Origin: Deltaproteobacteria bacterium
Lineage (GTDB): Bacteria; Myxococcota_A; Polyangia; Haliangiales; SHYZ01
NCBI GenBank assembly: GCA_016210055.1
Contig: JACQUZ010000150.1
Coordinates: 1 to 62,700, forward strand
DNA: 62,700 nucleotides
Direction of reading: 5' to 3'
Made by a program: the position numbers and the translations under genes. Positions 40,914 through 48,773 of this stretch are shown here, piece by piece; positions within the stretch are counted from its first letter, which is position 1; every line of letters starts with the position of its first letter. The notes beneath the pieces are model-generated. The model was not told the origin of the DNA, did not search any database, and saw nothing but the letters and a program-made list of their open reading frames with translations.

Positions 40914-41972
40914 GTGGCGAATATCCACGTATATATCGAGCTGGTGGAAAACATGCCAGCGCGGGCGTCCCTGGAGGCTCTGGGGGAGGCACGCCGGATC
41001 GCGTCTTTTGTCGGCGCGACGCTCTACGCCGTGCTTCCGTGCGTGACTCCCCCAACGTATGGGGAGCACGACGTTATCGCGGAGCTAGGTCGCCATGGAG
41101 CCGACAAGGTCGTGGTCGTAACCGGCCCCACGCTCGGCGAGCCAGTCCTATTCGCCAGTCACGGGCAGGCGGCGGCCGCAGCCTGCGAGGAGGTGCCTCC
41201 TGCCCTGATTCTCCTCGCGGCCACACCAGGAGGACGCGACTTGGCCCCTCGCCTCGCCGCACGCCTGGGTGCGGCGCTCATCTCCGAGCCGTCCATCGAG
41301 TTTGGCCCACGAGGGGAGCTCGTGTTCTCGCGCCTGGTTCATGGCCGGAGGTATCGCCGTCGCATCGCGGTCGACGATCTCGAGCGGCCAGCGGTCGCGA
41401 CGCTCACCGCGGGGTCGTACTTCGCGTCCCCGGCAAGCGACGACGCGGAGGTCTTGGCGCTCGGCGCTTCAATCCAGGCCTACCAGCTCCAGGAGATAGG
41501 CCGGTCGCCGGATCCTTTCGCGCCCCTCGACAGCGCAGAGGTGGTGGTCTGCGCCGGAGCAGGGGTCAGCCCAGAGGTGTTTCGCCTGCTGGCCGATCTG
41601 GCGCGGGCGCTGGGCGGGGAGCTTGCCGTCACCCGCAGTGCCGCCGTGCGAGGGCTTGCCCCCTTGGATCGCGTGGTGGGGATCACCGGCCGCGCGGTGT
41701 CCCCACGGCTTTACCTCGCCTTTGGCGCATCTGGCTCTCCAGGCCATCTCCTTGCCATCGCCCCGGATACGACCATCGTAGCGATAAACCGCGATCCCGC
41801 CGCACCGATCCTCCGCTCCGCCACCTATGGCCTGGTTGCCGATGTTGGTAGCGCAGCAGCTGAGCTCTTGGCATCCCTTAAGCCCGGGCATGGCTGCTCG
41901 ATCCCTTCACGGTCTACCCTCCCGGCGCCACCCGCCGATGGCGCAAGGGGCGCCAAGGGGGTCGCCCGATGA
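40914..41972 (+). CDS. etfA: Electron transfer flavoprotein alpha-subunit family protein
   Basis: A 352-residue EtfA-like protein. The N-terminal half is the ETF alpha/beta Rossmann-like domain, starting IHVYIEL; the C-terminal FAD domain begins near residue 205 (AEVVVCAGAGV) and carries LADLARALGGELAVTRSA, ITGRAVSPRLYLAFGASG and the FAD-binding VAINRDPAAPIL...YGLVADV. The family's usual GQTG loop is altered to GITG. Start GTG 40914. It precedes etfB, the reverse of the common etfB-etfA order, and overlaps it by ATGA. Partner dehydrogenases or ETF-quinone oxidoreductase are not in the window. Role: takes electrons from an acyl-CoA-type dehydrogenase; the donor is unknown. Confidence 0.88.
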   Translation: MANIHVYIELVENMPARASLEALGEARRIASFVGATLYAVLPCVTPPTYGEHDVIAELGRHGADKVVVVTGPTLGEPVLFASHGQAAAAACEEVPPALILLAATPGGRDLAPRLAARLGAALISEPSIEFGPRGELVFSRLVHGRRYRRRIAVDDLERPAVATLTAGSYFASPASDDAEVLALGASIQAYQLQEIGRSPDPFAPLDSAEVVVCAGAGVSPEVFRLLADLARALGGELAVTRSAAVRGLAPLDRVVGITGRAVSPRLYLAFGASGSPGHLLAIAPDTTIVAINRDPAAPILRSATYGLVADVGSAAAELLASLKPGHGCSIPSRSTLPAPPADGARGAKGVAR

Positions 41973-42724
41973 GGATTACGGTGCTTCTCAGGCGGCTCAG
42001 GGATCAGCCGAACGGAACTCCTTCCAAGCAGCTTCTCGGGGAGTGCGAGATCGCCGCGTTCTCCACCGCACTGGCCCTGCGCGAGGCTGTTCCTGGAACT
42101 CAGGTGAACGTCCTCGCCGCGGGCCCAGCGTCCCTAGAAGACGAGGTGCTCACCCGTGCCCTCATGGCCGGCGCGGACCATGCCGTGCGGGTTTCTGACC
42201 AGTGCCTCGAGTCCGTGGACTACCTGGGAATCGCACGCGTCTTGGCGGCCGCTTGCCGGAAGTCGGAGTTCGACTTGGTGCTGTGCGGTGATCGCTCCGA
42301 GGACGAGGGCCAGGGTGCGGTGGGACCTGCCGTGGCCGAGCTGCTTGGAATCCCCCACGTCACGGCGGTGGTTGAAACGGCACTCCTAGAGGAAGCGACT
42401 CCCACCGAAACGAGCCCCGTCTTGCGGGTTTCGCGTCGTGATCCTGGCATGACCCGGACCTTTCGGCTGCCGCTTCCAGCCCTGATTACGGTAGCCCGGA
42501 CCCACGGTCCGGACGTGGTCTTGGGGACAGACCCCTTGCCTTCCTGCGTGAGTCCCGTCGAGGCACTTGATCTGACGTGCCTCGGAATCCAGGCGGCAGA
42601 GCTTCGGCACAGGGATCGTTGCATCGGGCGAGCGCACCCCGTCCGCGTGATGCGGAACGCAACCGTGGTGAAGGACGCCGACGAGTTCCTCGCCCGGCTG
42701 CGCGAAGATCGGCTCTTGCCTTAG
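41969..42724 (+). CDS. etfB: Electron transfer flavoprotein beta-subunit family protein
   Basis: A 251-residue EtfB-like protein, partner of the upstream EtfA-like protein (ATGA overlap). Family features are the N-terminal MRITVLLRRL strand, CEIAAFSTALALRE (the N-cap region), VLAAGPASLEDEVLTRALMAGADHAVRV, and the AMP/FAD-binding CGDRSEDEGQGAVGPAVAELLGIPHV segment. It keeps the nucleotide-site residues of the family, although the recognition loop near residues 190-200 is diverged. It is followed after 11 bases by an ATP-grasp acyl-CoA-synthetase-like gene with a strong Shine-Dalgarno. Confidence 0.9.
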   Translation: MRITVLLRRLRDQPNGTPSKQLLGECEIAAFSTALALREAVPGTQVNVLAAGPASLEDEVLTRALMAGADHAVRVSDQCLESVDYLGIARVLAAACRKSEFDLVLCGDRSEDEGQGAVGPAVAELLGIPHVTAVVETALLEEATPTETSPVLRVSRRDPGMTRTFRLPLPALITVARTHGPDVVLGTDPLPSCVSPVEALDLTCLGIQAAELRHRDRCIGRAHPVRVMRNATVVKDADEFLARLREDRLLP

Positions 42725-42735
42725 GAGGATGACGG

Positions 42736-44175
42736 GTGGTGACGCGAGCCCGCGAGGTGGCGGCGCCGAAGGTCGCCCTTGCGACGGAGGACGAGCGCAC
42801 GGCTGCCGAGGTCGTGCGTGTCGCCGCCATGCGAGGCTACCCCGTCGAGAGACTTGGCCTTGAGGCCGCCATCCACGCGCCCGTGGGCGTCATCGTGCAC
42901 GCGCCCGGGAAGCCGATCACCCCGGAGGTTGCGCTGCGCCTGGCTCCGCTTTGCCAATCTGCGGCTGAAAATCGCAGGCCGGTCATCCTGTGTGCGACGA
43001 TGGAGCGGGTCCGGGGAAAGCAGGCCGAAGAACGGGCCGCGGCGCTCTCGTACCTTCGAGCCCACGGCGCCATACCGTGCGACGATCCGGATGCCTGGTT
43101 TGAAGCCGCTGCGCTCGTGGCAGGGTTCGGTGTTCCGCGAGGTCCCAAGGTGGCCATCATTGCCCCGCCAGGCGGCTGGCTCTACCTTCAAGCGACGTCC
43201 TTGTCCATCGAGGATGAGGCCCGCGGCGCCAATCGGCTCCCCGTCGCCGAGATGCCGGGCGACGCCCCTCCCGCCGACGTCGCACTCGTGGACATGGATG
43301 CCATTCCGCCGAGCGCCCCCGACCGCGTGGGAAGGGCGCTCGTCGTCCCGATCGTGGCGCGCGCCGAAATGCTATCGCCGAGCGGGCCGCCTGCCCTGGT
43401 CGGGCTCCGAGCGGCCCTGACCGCGGTGGCTCTCGTTGGCAGGCATGCCGAGCGGCTCCAGCAAGGGCTCGGGCCAGGACTGATCGCAGACGTGAAGAAG
43501 CTCAAGGTCGATCGGGCTCGCATGGAAAAGGCGCTCGATCAACCCGGCGAGCGCCTTGGCGATCACGAATCGAAGCTCCTCCTCTCAGCCTTCGGTGTGC
43601 CCGTGACGCGCCAAGGAGTAGCGGCCACGCCGTCGGCAGCCGTGCGCATTGCCCAGTCGTGTGGGTTTCCAGTCGAGGTCAAGATCTGGGACCCCAAGGG
43701 CGTTACCGAATACGAGGGAGGCCCCGTCATTGTGGGGCTCCGGAATCCGCCCGACGTCCGCCGTGGATTTGCCCAAGCCGCCAGCGCCGCGGGCATGCCT
43801 ATTGGCGCTCTGGTGATCGTGCGCGTCACGCCTCCCCCAGGACGAAACGTGGCCGCGCGCATCGAGAAAATCGCCGAGCTCGGATGGACCGTGCTCCTCG
43901 AAGTTCCTGGACACCCCAAGCCGCTCGCAGCGCCAGCGCCGCTCCGCAGGGCCGATGCCGACGAGCTCGCGTCCGCAGTGGAATCATCCCGCGCCGGGGA
44001 GGCGGCACCAGACCTACGCGCGCTGGCCGATCTCCTCCTGCGAGCATCGCTTTGTGCAGTCGACCAGCAAGAAACCGTGGACGCCATTGATATGGGGCGA
44101 ATCGTCGTGGCATCCAAGGGCAACGGGGCAGTCGTCGTGGATGCGCGCACGAGGCTCAAGAGGCGAAAGCGGTAA
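42736..44175 (+). CDS. ADP-forming acyl-CoA synthetase-like ATP-grasp protein
   Basis: A 479-residue protein starting at GTG 42736 (GGAGG 7 bases upstream). Residues about 10-230 look like a reduced CoA-binding/flavodoxin-like ligase region (VALATEDERTA, VAIIAPPGG), and residues about 270-440 resemble the ATP-grasp half of NDP-forming acyl-CoA (acetyl-CoA) synthetases: GDHESKLLLSAFGVPV, AQSCGFPVEVKI and IVGLRN. The usual HKSDVGGV-type signature is replaced by VTEYEGGPV, so the active site is altered or specialised. The tail ends in MGRIVVASKGNGAVVVDARTRLKRRKR-like sequence typical of the family end. It sits in an operon with etfA-etfB, suggesting acyl-CoA formation or cleavage linked to an oxidation. 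Activity needs testing by structure comparison of the altered loop. Confidence 0.65.
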   Translation: MVTRAREVAAPKVALATEDERTAAEVVRVAAMRGYPVERLGLEAAIHAPVGVIVHAPGKPITPEVALRLAPLCQSAAENRRPVILCATMERVRGKQAEERAAALSYLRAHGAIPCDDPDAWFEAAALVAGFGVPRGPKVAIIAPPGGWLYLQATSLSIEDEARGANRLPVAEMPGDAPPADVALVDMDAIPPSAPDRVGRALVVPIVARAEMLSPSGPPALVGLRAALTAVALVGRHAERLQQGLGPGLIADVKKLKVDRARMEKALDQPGERLGDHESKLLLSAFGVPVTRQGVAATPSAAVRIAQSCGFPVEVKIWDPKGVTEYEGGPVIVGLRNPPDVRRGFAQAASAAGMPIGALVIVRVTPPPGRNVAARIEKIAELGWTVLLEVPGHPKPLAAPAPLRRADADELASAVESSRAGEAAPDLRALADLLLRASLCAVDQQETVDAIDMGRIVVASKGNGAVVVDARTRLKRRKR

Positions 44176-44187
44176 CTCCCCTCGTGA

Positions 44188-44196
44188 TGCTAAACT
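44188..44196 (+). promoter_or_regulatory. Leaderless-type extended -10 TGCTAAACT
   Basis: TG-C-TAAACT ends 6 bases before the ATG at 44203, with no Shine-Dalgarno between. It parallels the box at 35341. Confidence 0.4.
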
Positions 44197-44202
44197 ATCC
44201 CA

Positions 44203-45525
44203 ATGCGGCGGGGCGTTTTGCTGTTCGTCTTGATGGCCCAAGCGCTCGCGCCCACGCCCGCTCATTCCCGCTCGGAACTCGGACCGTCCCCGCGTCGAAG
44301 CGTGGTGGCAGAGGTTCGTTCACTGAGCGATGCTCCTGCCACCGGTCCCAAGCACGCACCGGTCACGGTCGAGGTCTTCTGCGCGCACCTCTACCGCCAA
44401 TGTCGGGACGTGTACCGGGTCCTCGCCGAGCTTTCGAAACGACATCCGACGCGGCTGCGGGTGGTCTACCGCCTGATCGCGCTCAACTTCCAGGATGCCG
44501 CCCTGTTCGCGGAAGCAGCTCTCGAAGCCTGGGCCCAAGGGCGCTTTCTTGAGTTCCAGAAGCTGGTCCACGAGCAGCAGGGCGCCCTGGCGCGCAAGGA
44601 TCTCGAGCGCTTGGCTTCACAGGCAGGGCTCGACATGGCAGCCGTGAGGACCGCCCTCGCGGACCAAAGGCACCGACCACAACTGGAGTACAACGATCTC
44701 TGGGCGACGAGACTCGGAGTCGATCGCACGCCCGCCTTGGTGTGGAATGGAAGGCTGCGCGCGACCGCGATACACGTTGACGCGTACGAGCAGCTGTACG
44801 ACGAAGCGCACGCCGAGGCGCGCAAGCTGCTCGACCGAGGAGTCGCCGCAACGCGGCTCTACCCCGTGCTCTTGCGCAGGTCGTCACGCCAAGGTGGCGA
44901 GCACGCATTGGACAGCACGCCCGCCAATTCACCGACATCGCAAGCGACGGGAAACATCGACCTTCATGCGCCGCGCGTGACTATCGCTTTAGGGGGCGCC
45001 CCCTCGCGTGGCCCCGAGGGAGCCGAGGTCACAATCTTGGTGTTCTCCGATTTTCAGTGCGCGTATTGCGCCTACCTCCAACGCAGCCTCCGCCGTGCCG
45101 AGGAGGCCTACGCGGGGCACGTGCGGCTCGTGTACAAGCACTTCCCCATGGCCTCGAACACCGAGTCACGTCTTGCGGCAGAGGCCGCGGCTTGCGCTCA
45201 GCTACAGGGGCAGTTCTGGCCCTTTCACGACAGGCTATTTCAGGCGCCCACCCGGCTTTCGCGTTCTGCACTCCTGCGCGTCGCCGCCGACATCGGCCTG
45301 GAACCTGGCCGGTTCCTGGAAGACTTGGAGACTGGCCGCTGCGCGGAACAGGTCGATGCCGACATCGCCCAGGCGAAAACCCTCGGGGTTGTGCAGGCCC
45401 CTACCCTGTTCGTGAATGGCCTGCGCCTGCCCGGCACGCGCAACTTCGAGGACCTGCGCCTTATCCTCGACGAGGAGCTGCGCCCCGGCCTGCTCGAAGC
45501 GCTCACGTCTCGGCTTCCTGACTGA
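44203..45525 (+). CDS. Tandem DsbA-like thioredoxin-fold protein
   Basis: A 440-residue secreted protein with a signal peptide (MRRGVLLFVLMAQALA) and two DsbA/Thioredoxin_4-type domains, about residues 35-205 and 245-435. The second has a normal CAYC active site in FSDFQCAYC and the cis-Pro loop QAPTLFVNG. In the first, alignment of VEVFCAHLYRQC with VLVFSDFQCAYC shows the first active-site cysteine replaced by Tyr (YRQC), with an extra Cys five residues earlier (CX6C); its cis-Pro loop RTPALVWNG remains. So one domain is a likely redox enzyme and the other structural or with a shifted disulfide. It starts 27 bases after the acyl-CoA-synthetase-like gene but has its own promoter-like box. Its last 23 bases overlap the convergent EamA gene. 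Confidence 0.85.
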   Translation: MRRGVLLFVLMAQALAPTPAHSRSELGPSPRRSVVAEVRSLSDAPATGPKHAPVTVEVFCAHLYRQCRDVYRVLAELSKRHPTRLRVVYRLIALNFQDAALFAEAALEAWAQGRFLEFQKLVHEQQGALARKDLERLASQAGLDMAAVRTALADQRHRPQLEYNDLWATRLGVDRTPALVWNGRLRATAIHVDAYEQLYDEAHAEARKLLDRGVAATRLYPVLLRRSSRQGGEHALDSTPANSPTSQATGNIDLHAPRVTIALGGAPSRGPEGAEVTILVFSDFQCAYCAYLQRSLRRAEEAYAGHVRLVYKHFPMASNTESRLAAEAAACAQLQGQFWPFHDRLFQAPTRLSRSALLRVAADIGLEPGRFLEDLETGRCAEQVDADIAQAKTLGVVQAPTLFVNGLRLPGTRNFEDLRLILDEELRPGLLEALTSRLPD

Positions 45526-46390
45526 CCACCAGGAGCCCTCCTGCGGTCACTAGGCCTCCGCCCAGGAGCGCTGCGAGCCCAGGCGCTTCCCCAAAGACCA
45601 CCCATCCCACTACCACAGCTGCGACGGGCTCCACGTAGGTGAGGACGCCCACCCGCTCGGCTGGAATCCGCCTGAGCCCCTCATAGTAGATCATCCCTGC
45701 GAAGAGGCCACTCACAAGAGCACCAAGCGCAGGCCACGCTAGGCCGCTCGCTCCCCGGGGTATTCCGCCGAGAAGGAGCAAGACGAGCGTGGCCACGAGG
45801 GCATGGTAGGAAAACAGCTCCGCGTTGCCAAAACGCGGCGCAACGGCCTTGGAGAGGAGGACCGCGGCGGCGTAGAAGACCGCTGAAGACCCGCCTAGCC
45901 AAGCCGCGTGGCGGTCCGCTTGCCCATCCGCTCGGCCATCGCCCGGTGCCCCGAGGAGGAGCACCGCGGTCCCGGCAAGCGCGAGGACCAGCGCCAAGGG
46001 GGTCCGTGGCGAGGTGCGCTCTCGCAGAAAAAACGGTGCGAAGAGCGCCACGAGCACGGGGGCCAGGTAATGGGACAAAACCGCTGGGGCGACCGCACCC
46101 TCTGCCAGCGCGCGGAAGTAGAACCACGTGTTGAGCGCATTGCTCACCCCGAGGAGTGCCACCAGGACGAAATCCCTCGCCGTGGGCCTGAGTTCGGGCA
46201 CTGCCACGGCCCGGTGCGCGCGCTCCCGGAGCGCCAAGGGCAATCCCACGACTCCCGCGACGAGGAGCGCCACCGTGGCGGAAGCCGCGCCGCTTCCCCC
46301 ACCGCGCACCCAGGCGGGCCAGAACCCCCACAGCACTGCGGCAGCGACGACGCACAAGGACCCGGCACGAAGGTCGTTCATGGGCGCCAT
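45503..46390 (-). CDS. EamA/DMT family transporter
   Basis: A 295-residue inner-membrane protein with ten hydrophobic segments in two repeats, the EamA drug/metabolite transporter pattern. Markers are AAAVLWGFWPAWVRGG in the first helix, ALNTWFYFRAL, and the second-repeat SGLFAGMIYYEGLRRIPAERVGVLTYVEPVAAVVVGWVVFGE-type end with the YxEPV motif. ATG 46390 is chosen for GGAAAGG 6 bases upstream. Likely an exporter or uptake carrier of amino acids or metabolites; substrate unknown. The 3' end overlaps the tandem DsbA-like gene by 23 bases on the other strand. Confidence 0.9.
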   Translation of the reverse strand: MAPMNDLRAGSLCVVAAAVLWGFWPAWVRGGGSGAASATVALLVAGVVGLPLALRERAHRAVAVPELRPTARDFVLVALLGVSNALNTWFYFRALAEGAVAPAVLSHYLAPVLVALFAPFFLRERTSPRTPLALVLALAGTAVLLLGAPGDGRADGQADRHAAWLGGSSAVFYAAAVLLSKAVAPRFGNAELFSYHALVATLVLLLLGGIPRGASGLAWPALGALVSGLFAGMIYYEGLRRIPAERVGVLTYVEPVAAVVVGWVVFGEAPGLAALLGGGLVTAGGLLVVSQEAET

Positions 46391-46415
46391 GCGAGGCCTT
46401 TCCAAGCTACCATCT

Positions 46416-46445
46416 TTGACGTCACGTCGGCGAGCGCGATAAGCT
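46416..46445 (+). promoter_or_regulatory. Promoter TTGACG-N18-TAAGCT, leaderless spacing
   Basis: TTGACG (46416-46421), 18-base spacer, TAAGCT (46440-46445) ending 7 bases before the ATG at 46453. The -35 overlaps the palindrome TGACGTCA (46417-46424), which could be an operator. No Shine-Dalgarno. Confidence 0.4.
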
Positions 46446-46452
46446 CGTACGC

Positions 46453-47745
46453 ATGGAGCTAAGATATTGGGCCGCCACCGACGTGGGTCGGCAGCGCGAC
46501 CACAACGAGGACAACTTCCTCATCGACAAGAAGCTCCAGCTCTTCGTCGTGGCCGACGGCATGGGAGGGCACGCATCGGGGGAGGTCGCCTCTTCCATGG
46601 CGGTGCATGAGGTGCGAGACGCGCTCCGGGAACGGCGAAGCGTCGTCGAGGGTTTCGACGCGGGGGATCCCAGCATCAGCGCGCCGCAGGTCCTGCGGGT
46701 CCTGGAACAAGCGGTGCAGCAGGCGTGCAGCGCGATCAACCGACGGGCCCAAAGCGAACCAGAGAAGCGAGGCATGGGAACGACCTGCTCGCTGTTGCTC
46801 CTTGCGGGGCCGCCGGGAAAACTGCGGGGGTTCATCGCGCACGTCGGGGACTCTCGGGCGTATCTCCTCCGCAAGGGGCACGTGCACCAGCTCACCGAGG
46901 ATCACTCCCTCATGAACGAGCTGATCCGAAGGGGGAAGATCAAGCGGGAGGACATCGAGAGCTCCCCCTATAGCCAGTACAAGAACGCGGTCACCCGCGC
47001 CGTCGGCGTCTACGAGTCCGTCGAGGTAGACACCTTCGATTTCGACGCCCTCCCGGGCGATAGCTATCTTCTCTGCTCGGACGGTCTATACCCCTATTTC
47101 AGCGAAGAGGAGTTCGGCGAGTTCCTCGGCGACGAAGACGTCAACGAAATTCCCAAGCGCCTCATCGACAAGGCCAACGAAGGCGGAGGCCACGACAACA
47201 TCACTGCGATCTGCGTGCGCCTGGCCGACACCGAGGCAGCCGCCGAAGGTCATGCCGAGGACGTGGCGCTAAAGCTCGAGGTCCTCAAGGGGATGCCGCT
47301 GTTCAAGCACCTCTCCTACATGGAGCTCGTGCGGGTCATGAACATCACGAGCGCGTTGGAAGTTTCGGCTGGCGAGCGCATCTTCCGCGAGGGCGAGGCA
47401 GGCGAACAGATGTTCGTGATCCTCAAGGGCAAGGTTCGACTCCACAAGGGAGACACCACCATCGCCAGCCTGGGGAAAGGGGCTCATTTCGGCGAGATGG
47501 CGCTCGTCGATCGGAGCCCTCGCTCCCTTTGCGCCGAAGCCGAGGAGCCAGGTCGGCTCTTGTCCCTTCGAAGACAGGATTTCTACGAGGTCGTCAGGAA
47601 AGAGCCCCAGACCTCGGTCAAGCTTCTATGGAGTTTCGTCCAGGTCCTAGCCGAACGGCTGCGCAAGACAACCGCAGACCTCTCGGGCGCCCGAGCGGCG
47701 GTCCTGGCAGAGGACATGTCAGACGAGGTGCTGTTTGACGAGTAA
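46453..47745 (+). CDS. PP2C phosphatase fused to a cyclic-nucleotide-binding domain
   Basis: A 430-residue cytosolic protein. Residues 1-250 are a PP2C Ser/Thr phosphatase with metal-site motifs DVGRQRDHNEDNF, VVADGMGGHASGE, GTTCSLLL, IAHVGDSRAYL, LTEDHS, LLCSDGLYPY and GGHDNITAI, all retained. Residues about 272-395 form a cyclic-nucleotide-binding (CRP-type) fold with FREGEAGEQMFVILKGKVRL and the phosphate-binding cassette FGEMALVDRSPRS. This pairing suggests a phosphatase switched by cAMP or cGMP. Ser/Thr kinases are abundant in Myxococcota; none is in the window. The protein starts at ATG 46453 with a -10 box 7 bases before it. It is divergent from EamA. Confidence 0.93.
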   Translation: MELRYWAATDVGRQRDHNEDNFLIDKKLQLFVVADGMGGHASGEVASSMAVHEVRDALRERRSVVEGFDAGDPSISAPQVLRVLEQAVQQACSAINRRAQSEPEKRGMGTTCSLLLLAGPPGKLRGFIAHVGDSRAYLLRKGHVHQLTEDHSLMNELIRRGKIKREDIESSPYSQYKNAVTRAVGVYESVEVDTFDFDALPGDSYLLCSDGLYPYFSEEEFGEFLGDEDVNEIPKRLIDKANEGGGHDNITAICVRLADTEAAAEGHAEDVALKLEVLKGMPLFKHLSYMELVRVMNITSALEVSAGERIFREGEAGEQMFVILKGKVRLHKGDTTIASLGKGAHFGEMALVDRSPRSLCAEAEEPGRLLSLRRQDFYEVVRKEPQTSVKLLWSFVQVLAERLRKTTADLSGARAAVLAEDMSDEVLFDE

Positions 47746-47806
47746 CAGGGAGGCCGACGCTCCCGCGGTCGCTGTTAGGGCAGGGGGCTACCTTGCCCGA
47801 GGAACT

Positions 47807-47815
47807 TGCTATATA
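47807..47815 (+). promoter_or_regulatory. Extended -10 element TGCTATATA
   Basis: TG-C-TATATA lies 33 bases before the GTG at 47849 in an AT-rich stretch. GCAGGT in the leader could be the ribosome-binding site. No convincing -35 at proper spacing. Confidence 0.35.
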
Positions 47816-47848
47816 AGATAGGTTACTTCAGCGGCGGGCAGGTATACC

Positions 47849-48769
47849 GTGAGATCACAGCTCGTGACATTGTGCTTGGCCTTGGTGGTGGCGGCGTGCG
47901 CCAAAGGGAGCGTGTCGAGCGGGTCGCCGGACGGAGGCGAGCCCATCCTCACCGATGGGAGCAGCGATGCCTCTTTGCCCGACGCCGCCCCTGGAGCGCC
48001 CGACGCCGCCCCTTTTGTGCCGGATGCCCGGCCTGGGACCCCAGATGCTCGACCTGCCGACGGCGCGGTCCCAGATGCTTCCCTTCCGGTCGATGCACGC
48101 ACGACCGTGGACGCCGGGCCGGTCGATTCCGGATCGCCCGATTCCTCGTCGGGGACCTGCAATAGCCCTTGCGAGCTCGTCTCGCAGTGTGGCTGTCCTG
48201 CAGACCAGGCGTGCGACCTCGACAACTCACAGCTCGCGACCGGCGGGCGTACCTGCCGGGTGATCATCACCCCCGGCACCGAGACGAGCACGTGCAATGG
48301 CATCTCCCAGTGCGCGGCAGGATACACGTGCGTCAGCGGCGTCTGCCGCAAGTACTGCGCTGACGACACCAGGTGCACGGGACCCGGCGGCGTGTGCACC
48401 CAGCTGACCTACGACTCGACCAATCCCAAGCCCATCCCCGGCGGCAAGGTCTGCTCAGCCAACTGTGATCCACTGACCGGCACGGGTTGTCCCAACGGCT
48501 GGGGCTGCAACGTCTATCAGGACGACAACGACCGCTTCTTCACCGAGTGCCGGCCGGCTGGCTCCTCAGGACAGGACGCGGCATGCCTCGACAACGAGGA
48601 CTGCCAGGCCGGGTTCACCTGCGTGAACATCGATATCCTCACCAGGGCGTGCCTGCGCAACTGCAACGCCATTACTGGCGCTGGCTGCAACGCCTCTGAT
48701 CCCGTGTGCTACAGCTTCGTCACCCCGGTAAAAGTGGGCAACACCACGTACGGCGTGTGTGACAATTGA
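47849..48769 (+). CDS. Cys-rich lipoprotein with Asp/Ala/Pro linker
   Basis: A 306-residue predicted lipoprotein (lipobox VVAAC). Residues 20-100 are a low-complexity linker built on PDA, DAAPGAPDA and PDAR repeats, followed by a cysteine-rich region of about 24 Cys with CNSPC, GCPADQAC, CAAGYTCVSGVC and CQAGFTC elements, resembling EGF-like/Dickkopf-like disulfide modules. This layout is very common in Myxococcota surface lipoproteins of unknown role. GTG 47849 start with a GCAGGT ribosome-binding site. It stops 4 bases before the stop of the convergent plsB. Confidence 0.85.
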   Translation: MRSQLVTLCLALVVAACAKGSVSSGSPDGGEPILTDGSSDASLPDAAPGAPDAAPFVPDARPGTPDARPADGAVPDASLPVDARTTVDAGPVDSGSPDSSSGTCNSPCELVSQCGCPADQACDLDNSQLATGGRTCRVIITPGTETSTCNGISQCAAGYTCVSGVCRKYCADDTRCTGPGGVCTQLTYDSTNPKPIPGGKVCSANCDPLTGTGCPNGWGCNVYQDDNDRFFTECRPAGSSGQDAACLDNEDCQAGFTCVNIDILTRACLRNCNAITGAGCNASDPVCYSFVTPVKVGNTTYGVCDN

Positions 48770-48773
48770 TCCC

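Noticed and set aside
47783..47796. GG-N10-GC pattern resembling a sigma-54 site before the Cys-rich lipoprotein.
   Set aside because: Such a pattern is common in G+C-rich DNA and its other consensus positions do not match; the TGCTATATA box is a better candidate.
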